DNA of 64,000 nt from Phoronis australis (lineage: Eukaryota > Phoronida > Phoronidae). The DNA lies in NCBI GenBank assembly GCA_002633005.1, contig NMRA01000666.1, forward strand, positions 1-64,000. The letters run 5' to 3'. Numbering within the stretch: position 1 is the first letter of the stretch; each line of letters begins with the position of its first letter. The position numbers and the translations under genes are program-made. Of the stretch, positions 24,330-33,734 are shown one piece after another. Below the pieces are notes generated by a model that saw nothing but the letters and a program-made list of their open reading frames with translations, was not told the origin of the DNA and ran no database searches.

Positions 24330-25430
24330 CATAAATTTTGATTTGTTACATAATCATATTCCATATTGCACCGGAAGAGGTCATGGGTGCAAAGGTCGTG
24401 TAATTTTCAAAATGCTACTCCTTCTTCATTTGTAAAGTTTTTCTTTTTCAGTGCACATGTATAAAAAAATAAAAAAATAATTGCAGGCGGTCTGATACAC
24501 GTTGTATCAGACGTGCGCAGGCCTCGCATGTGGGCCCATTGCACTGGTCACCTGGAAATATTTTTCTGCACAAGTATAAGTCAAGAAGGCAATTTAAAAA
24601 ATTACTTTTCTAAGTAATAGGGTCATCCAATCAGGTGAAATAGGTCAAAGGTTATTAGGTGCAAACTAAAATTTTGAGCTAGACACTTCAAATTTACAGG
24701 TCTGATTGGAATAGGTAATTCAATTTGGAATCCAAAGTTTCAGGTCATTTAGTGCAAACATGGAGTCATTAGGTGCATTTTTCTTCTGAAAATTTGACCT
24801 TTTCAATCAGCAAGTATTCTGATGTGTCAACCGTTAGACAACTGTGATTCTCAGCATTAAACACATTTTCATGGGCTTTGCAATAATTCTCCTAAAGACG
24901 CTTTAATTCACCAGATAGGATCAATTAGTGCAAAGGTCATATAACGTTCAAAATGTTATATCTCTTACGTTTTTCAAGGAATTCTTTTCAATTTCAGCAC
25001 ACTGGTGTAAGTCAACATGTCAATTGAATACCCTATTTTACTTTGCAATAGGCCTAACCAATCAAAAAATAGGTCAAAGGTCATTGAGTGCAAACTAAAA
25101 TTTTGAGCTAGAGAATTCAAAATTACATATCTGTTTACTAAGTGCCAATGAGTTTGAATTCTAAATTTTCAGGTCATTTTGTGCACCTATGGGGTCATTA
25201 GGTGCATTTTTCTTCTAATTCATTTATCTTGTATTCTGAAGTGCTTAACGTAAAACATCTGTGATTTTTAGTATGAACCACACTTTTAATCGAGTTAACA
25301 ATTACTCCCTCATCGGGGCTCATAATGCACCGGAAGTGGTCAATTAGTGGAAAGGTCATCAAAAAATTAATATTTAATTTCTCCTACAATTTTAAAGATT
25401 TTCTTTTCATATTGGTAAGCGGGTTGCTGT
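24330..25430 (+). repeat. degenerate tandem array, unit about 420 bases
   Basis: The marker CACCGGAAG(A/T)GGTCA...GTG(C/G)AAAGGTC recurs at about 24370, 24910 (diverged) and 25327. The next blocks also recur in order: TAGGTCAAAGGT(T/C)ATT, GTGCAAACTAAAATTTTGAGCTAGA, CAGGTCATTT and GTCATTAGGTGCATTTTTCTTCT (24761-24785 and 25193-25217). Spacing is 418 bases for one interval and about 537 for the other, the excess being accounted for largely by a SINE-tail insertion at 24484-24556. There are about two and a half units. Confidence 0.75.
24484..24556 (+). repeat. SINE tail fragment inside the tandem array
   Basis: GCGGTCT(G)...ACGTGTTGTA-type words, CCCATTGCA(C/G)TG and CACCTGGAA match, in order, the body of the tRNA-derived SINE at 48586-48800. 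No tRNA-like head is present. Confidence 0.6.
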
Positions 25431-26828
25431 CAGTAACTTCCCATAATAATTCCAATAATACGCCGTGACAATGATCTTTCTAGTTTCACATTTTTATTAT
25501 TTGTTTTGTTTTCTATTGTATACTCAATTACAATATACTGCATGAAATGTTGAAATACTTTTTGACAGCAGTTTGTTTTTCAAACACTTTTTACTGAGGA
25601 AATTACATATCTGTGGGTTCCTTGCACTCTTCCAAAAAACTTGAATCTGCCACACACAGAAGAGCAGACGATACGATTAGACTCTGCGGGGAACGACATT
25701 GATAACGTTGGTAGGTCTTTGATGTGATTTGGTCAAGTTGTTTTTTTCTGTTTTGGCTTTCAAACTTGCCGAATTGACTCTCTTAATTGCAAAAAACAGA
25801 GAGAAAAGCTACCCTTGTTCACGTCCAGACTCGATGGTCCTGTTAGTCAGCAGTCAGCGCTGTTTCAATATTCAGATCGAATCGAGGTTGTTTAAACTAG
25901 GTCGAGGGGGTTGTGTGTCGTGGGTCGAGGGTCGAGAGGCTTTAGAACTATCCAGATTTAACAAGGAGCATGAATCTTTGATATCTCTCAGATTGATACT
26001 GGGCAACAAAGTGATATATCTCACACGTTTGTGGAGAAATGAAATGAAAATTTAAAACAAAGAAATCTATAAATACATTAATTTATATTAGCTCAGCTAT
26101 TATTACCATTTCTGTGAAGATGGCTGCCATCTTAGGTTTCAGTTTTGCTGCAGAAAATCCACTCAGGTGGGAAAATGACTACGATGGTGCATGATATTAG
26201 TAGCTTATGCGGCGAATGGTGCACTTGAGAGCTTGGTGCTTCTGGACCTTCACTGTCCCGCAAGCGGTGAAGTTTGGCAGTAAAATGTTAAGAGCTTTTT
26301 CTGTGATAAACCATTTTCCTCCAATTCACTTGGAAGAAGAGAAGGAGTCTGATCACACACGTACTACATGCTATGTGGAGAATCATATAGCTGTTGGAGA
26401 AGTTTGTCCTGAATTTCATGAAGCTGCTGCAGTTTTTCGCTTGCTGTTCCTCTGACATTGCTTAAGATTGTAAAATCGCCGTGTTCATTTACAGAGTCTA
26501 AATAAAGAATGGATATGGGTACGAATGGTTCTTTCATGTCAATAAATAAGCTTGACCTCATTGTTTTCTTATAGGGATAATTTTTGTATCTGCGTCGGTA
26601 GCTGTCTTAATTTCGAGTGTAATTCTATTTTCCCTGTCCCCAGTATTGGATTCGCAGTGATTAACATACATGTAAACAGCCCATTTGTATATTTTGATGT
26701 TAGTTTGTATTCTAAAGCTTTGGACTTCAATTTTACAGTTTGTTTTCATGGATGGGTCAACATCAAATTCCTGAATTCGGATAAAAGTAGAATATTTTAA
26801 TGCCCCACACAGTACTTCAGCAGATCCG
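25431..26828. other. non-coding stretch, nothing recognised
   Basis: The longest frame (25729-26055, 108 codons) has no motif. Other short frames at 26207-26455 and 26552-26800 are likewise unassigned. Confidence 0.4.
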
Positions 26829-27600
26829 TTGTAACATATTTCTGTTTTAATCGAAATACTGTCCTCATCTCTTTGGTTTATTTTTGATAAAAAAGAGGAG
26901 TTAAGTCCTTGAATTTTGCATTGTCTGAGCTTCTAAGTCCTATTTCTGCTTTTGGCCATGCAGCATATTCACGGTTTTTTGTAAAATGTTTGCACTTTAC
27001 TGAAATGAGCACGTGATATAGTCCTGCTTACACACTGAATCGAGTCACGAGAAACGCCATTAATTTTCGAGTTTCATTAAGTACTGTAAGTATGTTGTGT
27101 GGGGAGAGCTGTGACGATTGTGGGGGTATTTTGGCGATTGTCGGAAGTGTTGTGAATTTCCTATGGTGGCGTGAGGTTTATGGGGTTTTGTGGCACCTAT
27201 ACGTTTCCATAACTTCAACGAGGGATATTTCTCTATAGTGCATCAAGTCACTGGAAAAAAATTCAAAAATTCCTTGTAATAGCCCTTTTAGCTACTCAGA
27301 GTCGAATGACATTATTTCCAAAGCCTAGAAAGGTTACAGAAAAAAATATGTCACGTTTCATATTATTCAAATAGTTTAATAGATAAGTATTTCAATAATG
27401 AAAGGAGAGCTTTTTCCTTTATCTGTGAATTACAAAGAAAATTTCGATAAAGTCTGAAAAATTGGGTTAAAATACCAAATTAGAAAGTACGATGTAATAA
27501 GAAGAATGTATAAAGTATCAAATAATGTGTATGAAAATGTTAAATCATGTGTTATGAATTCGAGAAGAAACGATTCGTCTTGGACTGCAAAATTGTGTAG
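26829..27600 (+). repeat. dispersed repeat R1, copy 2
   Basis: Collinear with 10094-10868 throughout, in the same orientation, with scattered substitutions and small indels. The ends are the most alike: CATATTTCTGTTTTAAT at the start and ATGAATTCGAGAAGAAACGATTCGTCTTGGAC at the end. It abuts the TIR element beginning at 27627. Confidence 0.8.
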
Positions 27601-27626
27601 AATATCATTTTTAAATGGTTATTTGT

Positions 27627-29009
27627 AGCCAGCCAGCTAGCTATGTGAAGACTTTCGTCAAAATACAGCTAGGTCCCACTTAGCCTTGGTACAAAGCTGT
27701 ATATAAATAAAAATATAAATATAAATATACAGCTTTGCACCGATGAGGGTAAAAAGTGGTACGATAAAATTTGACGAAAAAAAGTGTCATTAAAAATTTC
27801 AGTCTTGAGTAAACGAAATTATTTAACAGTGTTTTAAAAAATGGCGTCCTACCGTTATTTTGTGCAGCCATCTTTAGCGACGGCTTTCGGCACCATAAAT
27901 TATTCCGTCACCTATTGGCCAGTTTGTTTTTTCGCCAATTCTTCAATCAACTGTTCTTTCACGAGATTGCGTACATGTCACAACAAATTACCGGAGTTGA
28001 TTTCACATCAATGTAAATTTTTAGAATTTTGATACCGAAAAACCGAATTTCAGAAGAATTGTTGCTGCTGCCAAGCTATCATCATCTCCCTAAAGATGTC
28101 ACAAAAATTTAGGAAAAGGCGCGTGCGCATGACAGGAGCGTATTGTTTTCAAAACGACGGCATACTTTTCATTGTTAGAAAAGGCGGAGAGTTACGCAAG
28201 CAAATGACTTTTTCAAAATACATTGTTTTTCACTTAAACGGCTGTAACGGGCATGGTGAGTGTCGGTTGACTCTCAGATTTTGCACGCACGCGGTCCAAT
28301 ATTTAGCTCTATATGTTGACAAAAGTTTAAGGCGAGTTGACGAGCAGAACTACCCTGGCTGTGTGCAATTTCGAGGTCTACAGAAGAAATACACACAGTG
28401 GGACCTAGCTGTATTTTGACGACAGTCTTAATACAGCTATCTGGCTGGCTACATGAAATATTGCGTCACCTATTTGCCAGTTTCTTTTTTCGCCGATTCT
28501 TCAATGAATTGATGTTCTTCCATGAGGTTGCGTACACATCACAACAAATTATCAGATCTGGTTTCACTTCATTATAAGCTTTTAGAATTTTGATACCGAA
28601 AAACCTAATTTCACAAGAAATTTTGCTGTTGCCAAACTATCATTTCCCGAGAGGTGTCGCAAAAAGTTAGGAAATGGCGCGTGCGTGTGATACGAGTGTA
28701 CTGTTTTCAAAACGACGGCATACTTTTCATTGTTAGAAAAGGCGGAGAGTTACGTAAGAAAATGACTTTTAATACATTGTTTTTCACTTAAACGGCTGTA
28801 ACGGGCAAGGTGAGTGTCGGTTGATTCCCAGATTTTGCATGCACCCCGTCCGGTCTTTATATTTACAAGTTGTTTTACAAATTTTACGGCGAGGTGACGA
28901 GCAGAACTGCCCTGGCTGTGTACAATTTCGGGGTCTACTTAAGAAATACACACAGTGGTACCTAGCTGTATTTTGACAACAGTCTTCATACACCTAGCTG
29001 GCTGGCTAT
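27627..29009. mobile_element. TIR element with internal tandem duplication, TA-flanked
   Basis: The left end TAGCCAGCCAGCTAGCTATG...GTCAAAATACAGCTAGGTCCCACT (27627-27680) is the reverse complement of the right end (28956-29009) with few differences, and of an internal block (28397-28452). The segments 27893-28452 and 28453-29009 are tandem copies of one unit, so the right end is present twice. TA at both extremes would fit a Tc1/mariner-type target site, but no transposase frame is recognisable. A 107-codon frame at 28096-28419 recurs, broken, in the second unit. Confidence 0.7.
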
Positions 29010-29876
29010 GGACATCTCACAATATGATGACGTGCTATGACTGACATTACGGTAACACAAGGTGACCCTTGTAATAATAATGAGGGCAGTGGTTGGGAAT
29101 TTCGGACATAAATTAATCCAAAGAATCCAACACGTTACTCAAGCCTGCTGCAGACCTATTGTAGCGTACATGCAGTGTTTTAATGTGTTTGTTATCTATA
29201 GCATTTTTCAGTGAAACTGGTTTATTTTCAAATCTTTTTTTCTAAAGCTTCGATATCTGAAACACTGAACGACGCTGTGTTCTGTTATTTTATCTTCCAT
29301 CCAGCATGTCGGGCGGTAGGTTTGTTTGCTCGACATGTTGTGTCTCTGCCGGTTACAGTGACCTGTTTTCACCTGCATTCCACTTCAGTCATTCCAGATC
29401 ATTCGAATTTAGTCTCCGTTTAATACTTTTAGAAGGACAAACAGTCAAGCCATTTAACGAAAACAACAAAGGCTAATGAAGAAAACTGCAGTTGCAAAAT
29501 GAACACTGTAGTGTTGTACCCAAACCTACATGTACAGCTGATCACACTGTTAATGGCTTCAAACTGTGAGTACTCCATTCTTTATCTCATCTCCGATAAG
29601 TGTCAGTGCCATAAAAGACACCATGAACAGGTTTTTTTAAGAAGCTTTTGTCTAACTACGCTGTCGTGGTCATCATCTTAAACTTTTCCATCTTTCGTCT
29701 TGATTCCTTGTTTACTTTCTCATTCCCATCTCGAATCGTCTTCGCCATCATTTCTTATTCTACCAATTACTATCCCAATCTCCTACTTGCATTCATGTTG
29801 CGCATCTCTTCCTTGTGGCTATCTTCCAGTCTGTCTATCAAGCCTTTGTCTCCCTGCTCCTCCATTCTTTCTTTCT
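29010..29876. other. non-coding stretch, nothing recognised
   Basis: Short frames only; no repeat shared with the rest of the window was seen. Confidence 0.4.
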
Positions 29877-30144
29877 TTAAAGGCGAAGGCAATCTTTTTC
29901 ATGTCAATTTTAGCAAAAATAAGGTCTGTTGATTATCCCAGACATATTTTTCACTTAATTACAGCTTTTCGTAATTTAATTAATTTCTCGTCCTCTACTC
30001 CGGAAGTGACGTTTTGGGAGGCAAGAACTTCGCGCCAATTTCTTTTCATACAGTCAGACTGTGAGAGCTGTCAAGTCAGTCATTGTTCTACCTCAGATGT
30101 GATAGGTTTGGTCGTCGTTTGCTTTTGTTTACGAGTCAGTCAAC

Positions 30145-30576
30145 ATGACACGCTGTTGCTGCGTACCAGGATGTACTCATTATCATCTCACACGCGCTTT
30201 GGGTACCTTGCATCGCTTTCCAAAGGATGACACACTTCGCCGTACTTGGCTAGCTCGTTCATGTGAAGAACGCAGCGCTACCCGCTCACGCAACGTACAA
30301 AGCAGTGGCAAGCATTTTCAGCCGCCAGATTGCGACAGAGATATGTACGCTGAATTGATGAAGGTCCCTATGAAACAACGCCTGAAGAAGGGTTCCATAC
30401 CGTACTCGCTGCTGATTCCCGGCAGTGCAACGTCGCCACCCCCGAGAAGTGCGTTTTTGAAACGAGAAGCCTCGCGAGCTGTGGCCACTATAAACAGTGA
30501 CTGGATGCACTTCATCTACTGTCACCCATGCCTCCGAACGTACCCCATAACGTGGAATTCCAGGAACGAGCAGTGA
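30145..30576 (+). pseudogene. THAP-domain transposon frame, left arm
   Basis: The 143-codon frame opens with MTRCCCVPGCTHYH (first zinc Cys pair), then LHRFPKDDTLRRTW (the conserved Phe-Pro and Trp region), then GKHFQPPDCDRDMYAELM and a RLKKGSIP segment typical of a THAP end (about residues 80-92). The Cys expected three residues before the His of HF is not there (SSGKHF), so the C2CH site lacks one ligand. The later part has no recognisable catalytic domain. It overlaps a reverse-strand shadow frame at 30286-30678. Confidence 0.65.
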
Positions 30577-30736
30577 GTCCCCTTGTGCTGTTGTCTCTAG
30601 CTTGTAAGCAGCCCTGCAGCGGTGTTGAGTAGTGGGAGTGGCCCAGTTTGACACCCAGTGAAAACTAAAGTTCGCCATCCAATGAACAGATCGTTGAGCC
30701 TAAGTTTGATAAGTTTATTGTGGACTTGTATTGAAG

Positions 30737-30919
30737 CTATTTAGAAGGTGCCACGTGTGTGAGGAGGGAGTCGCACGGCGGGACTTTGTAAGGAGTTTGG
30801 ATGCTCAAGTCACCATCCACTGGGAGTGTGTCGCGGTACACTCGGGCAAGTGGGACAGTTCTTCCTCTGTACGTGACACGATAATTGGTACATCTCGGTA
30901 GGCGGCAACAGCGTAGCAT
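30737..30919 (-). pseudogene. THAP-domain start, right arm (inverted copy)
   Basis: The reverse-strand frame starts MLRCCRLPRCTNYR, parallel to the left-arm start, with the first Cys pair kept. Similarity to the left arm fades after roughly 35 codons. It belongs to the inverted duplication of the element's end. Confidence 0.55.
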
Positions 30920-31188
30920 GTTGACTGACTCGTAAACAAAAGCAAACGACGACCGAACTTATCACCACCGAGTTAAAACAATGGGTGACTCGTCTGCCCT
31001 CACAGTCAGACTGTATGAAAAGAAATTGGAGCGAAATTCTTGCCTCCCAAAACGTTACTTCCGGAGTAGACGACGAGTAATTAATTAAATACCGAAAAGC
31101 TGTAAATAAATGCAAAATATGTCTGGAATAATCAACAAAGCCTATTTTTGCTATAAATGACATGAAAAAAGGTTTCTTTCGCCTTTAA

Positions 31189-32200
31189 CGTTTGCTTCTT
31201 CTCCTTTCCTGCATCACTTCACATTACTGACAGTCCATCACATCCTCGTCTTTCATCACTTTTCCCACTGTCAACCGTCGAAGCACTGCATTATGCGAAG
31301 TTCCTAACCCAAAATTCAAATTTTCGATACAAAAAACATGGTATAGTACTTGAGGAGTACATGGATTTTGTTTGATCATGACCTTGCTCTCTGTAGCCCA
31401 ATGGGCTTATCTCTCGGTAAATAAGAAGAATTTTAATGATGTTAATGTTAATTTGGGTGACCTAAAAAACGAAGAATGGTTGCTAACCTAACAAAATATC
31501 GATTTTTGTAAATTTTGAATCACAATCGACTGAGATGTGTAAATTTAACTTTACAGCGACGCAAGAAGTTATTACAATTTATAGCATAAATGTACATACA
31601 TGTATAGGACACTTCATTTCAATGCACGTACGTCTACAGTGATACTGCATGTACAGCAGTGAAGACTGTTACGACTGCCGCGGGTTTTACCACTGTAACT
31701 GATTTACATCACGATAACAGATTTTTGGGTCTTTTTTGCACGTTTCGGGTGACTATTTTGTCAAAACAAACGAATAAAATTATGCACTTACTCAATGCTA
31801 AAAATTATCGAGTACCTCTTAATAACTGGAATGCGAAAAAAGTTTTTCTCGAGAAGTTAAATGTGCTTAAATAGTTGTAAGGTGGGTGAAGGAAATATAA
31901 TATTGTTTTAAGAACCAAATTTTTATAATGCATTTTACAAAGTCACTAGTTCTACGGATTTTACAAGAAACGCTATATTTCTGTCTCCAATGGCGAAATT
32001 TATGATCTCAACTACGCTAAGGAATTACATGCACCTTCATTGGGGCTGCGCACTCTTTTTATGGCGAAGAGGAAAAGTGCAGCACTGTGAGGCAGCCACT
32101 GGTAATCGAATCTTAGAACAGGGCGAATTTAAAGCCATAGAAATTGTTGTTTCCGGGTTCACGAACAATACTGAAAAGGCATTTTATGTTTCATTCGCAG
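31189..32200. other. non-coding stretch upstream of the first recognised exon
   Basis: Short frames only. Upstream exons of the WSC/kringle gene were not found here. The acceptor at 32191-32200 (TCATTCGCAG) follows a T-rich stretch. Confidence 0.4.
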
Positions 32201-32337
32201 CGTTTGTGCGAAGTATTGAGGTCGGTGACAGCTTTGACCCAGGTTGTTACGGTCATGTATGGGGGAAACCATATACGCACTCTACCCTTACGGACCATGC
32301 ACTCTGCAGACTATGGTGTGGAGCACAAAAAGGATTG
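32201..32337 (+). CDS. WSC domain 1, first exon (WSC/kringle gene)
   Basis: Internal exon between acceptor TTCATTCGCAG and donor GTAAGC, entering in phase 1 and leaving in phase 0. It encodes the first half of a WSC domain, a cysteine-rich extracellular module, suggested to bind carbohydrate, found in fungal stress sensors, Kremen and polycystin-1-type proteins. Visible: DPGCYGHVWGKPY, then CRLWC, i.e. the first three cysteines (domain residues 16, 36, 40 counted from the exon start). Joined in phase with 33551-33734 it gives a complete eight-cysteine WSC; that reconstruction also decides the donor, because the frame beyond 32337 lacks the expected Cys-x-Cys. The + frame is open for about 210 bases upstream of the acceptor, but this part has no WSC features. 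It is secreted or extracellular by family; no function is assigned. Confidence 0.82.
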
Positions 32338-33550
32338 GTAAGCACCTTTGTTACACAGTCACAACTAATGCGAAGCTGAGCATGCTTGCTTTCGGAAGTA
32401 ACGTATGTTTCGGACTTGAGATTCAGGGTTTAAAAGACGGCGTGCAAGACGGTTTAATCGTTGATTGTACGGGAGATCTACCATGCCCACATCTCCTGCA
32501 GACTGTATCTAAAGGAAACAGGATCACGTGTCAGAGGACAGTTGAATAGTCTATCGACTACTCCATAACTTGTTTGTATGAGATGTCTGGTTCAGTCAGC
32601 GGATTTCGCCTACAACCCCTTTTAAATACATGTACACGGGACGAAATTAGTACAGAACGCGATAGAACGCAATGTCACTTGAATCACGTTTTACAGGCGA
32701 TAGCAGTTTAATTTCATCTAATATTTTAAATGCACGTTAAAAAATATCTACTTAGAATTCAGTAAATAGTGAGCCATGCACTTTCACCAAGTAAACATGT
32801 AAACTGACATACCTTGATGTTATTAAAGTACCATCGTGTATCAATCTGGGAACAGCATGAAGCTATGAACATGACTCGGTACGAGACTGATGTTGTATTA
32901 TTAATTCTTGGATTGACCTAACTCCAAAAACTAAAAATTAGTTGTGATAAATGTATATTTATTAAAAAAATAAGCAATTCGTGATAGATTGGCCGGCATT
33001 CTTGCTCATAAACGAATTCACTTTCCCAATTTAACAAATGTACACAAAACGTACCTAAAGTGGTGTACATGGAGTAATATCCCACGAAACGTATTTTCGC
33101 CTATGAACCAAGACCGAAAGCCGAAGTCGATACGCAGATTAACGTTTAGCAATAATAATGCACTGTATTTGAAACTTCAAAGACAGGTAATATTTAGTTT
33201 TTAAATTCCGTCAGTCATATTGATTGCCTTGCCTTACTTATTGCTTGTTTTTTTTTACTATGAAACTCGAACGTAAGACCGTAAGACTATTTTACCTGTA
33301 ATCCTTATATCACTCAGCATGTGACTGCGTTATTGACGGTCTACTGCTAATACGCATTTCGCATTAACGCACATTACTAGTCGAATGACTCAGCACATAA
33401 CGATTTTAGAAATCGTAAACCATTAGACTACTATTTTTCTGTTCTTGAGAAAATTTATTGCGTTAACGATTTGATTTATTAGTTTTTAGATATTAGGGTA
33501 CGAACTTGTCGATAACTTTATACTCATAACCTCGACGTCTTCAATTCCAG
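32338..33550 (+). other. intron within WSC domain 1
   Basis: Phase 0 intron from GTAAGC to TTCCAG. It contains a forward frame (32376-32546) with loosely WSC-like words (FGSNVCFG, VDCTGDLPC) that ends in a stop and has no usable splice sites. Nothing else was recognised. Confidence 0.6.
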
Positions 33551-33734
33551 CACGTAGCGGGGTTAAACAGACAAAAGAATTGCTCTTGCTATTTGCGTGA
33601 CCGATGGAGGTTTGCAGGATATTTCGCGGTAGGCTGGGAGAAGTATTCTTGTAACGCTCCATGTCCCGGCCGTCCAAACCAAAACTGCGGCGGTTACAAC
33701 AATGAATCAATACTAATGGATGCAATTTATCCAG
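33551..33734 (+). CDS. WSC domain 1, second exon
   Basis: Between acceptor TTCAATTCCAG and donor GTACGG; entry phase 0, exit phase 1. It continues the domain with HVAGL, then CSC, WEKYSCNAPCPG and NQNCGG, giving cysteines four to eight. The whole domain has Cys at residues 16, 36, 40, 57, 59, 80, 84 and 92 over two exons. WSC domain 2 has the same eight in the same order, with the PC-x7-CGG end identical in spacing. An alternative acceptor seven bases downstream (CACGTAG) would give phase 1 entry, but then the domain would lose its first half, so I chose the upstream one. The loop between the fifth and sixth cysteines is longer here (20 residues against 13). Confidence 0.83.

Larger units (their letters stand above)
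29877..31188 (+). mobile_element. Kolobok-like THAP element, palindromic, TTAA target duplication
   Basis: TTAA stands at both borders (29877-29880 and 31185-31188). Just inside, AGGCGAAGGCAATC...TTTTTCATGTCA faces its inverted partner AGGCGAAAGAAACC...TTTTTTCATGTCA. The inverted arms run about 350 bases, through TACTCCGGAAGT, GTTTTGGGAGGCAAGAA and the start of a THAP-domain frame, so both arms carry a THAP start: 30145 forward and 30919 reverse. Kolobok transposons are known to insert at TTAA and to use THAP domains, hence the label. The 1.3 kb between the duplications has no room for a full transposase, so the copy is non-autonomous. Confidence 0.75.

Noticed and set aside
29700-30230. 176-codon forward frame
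   Set aside because: It overlaps the border and left arm of the Kolobok-like element, begins outside it and has no domain; the THAP frame at 30145 explains the coding signal.
32376-32546. WSC-like words (FGSNVCFG, VDCTGDLPC) in the intron of WSC domain 1
   Set aside because: Only part of the cysteine pattern, no usable acceptor or donor, a stop at the end, and the splice from 32337 to 33551 already gives a complete domain. It may be a remnant of a duplicated half domain.
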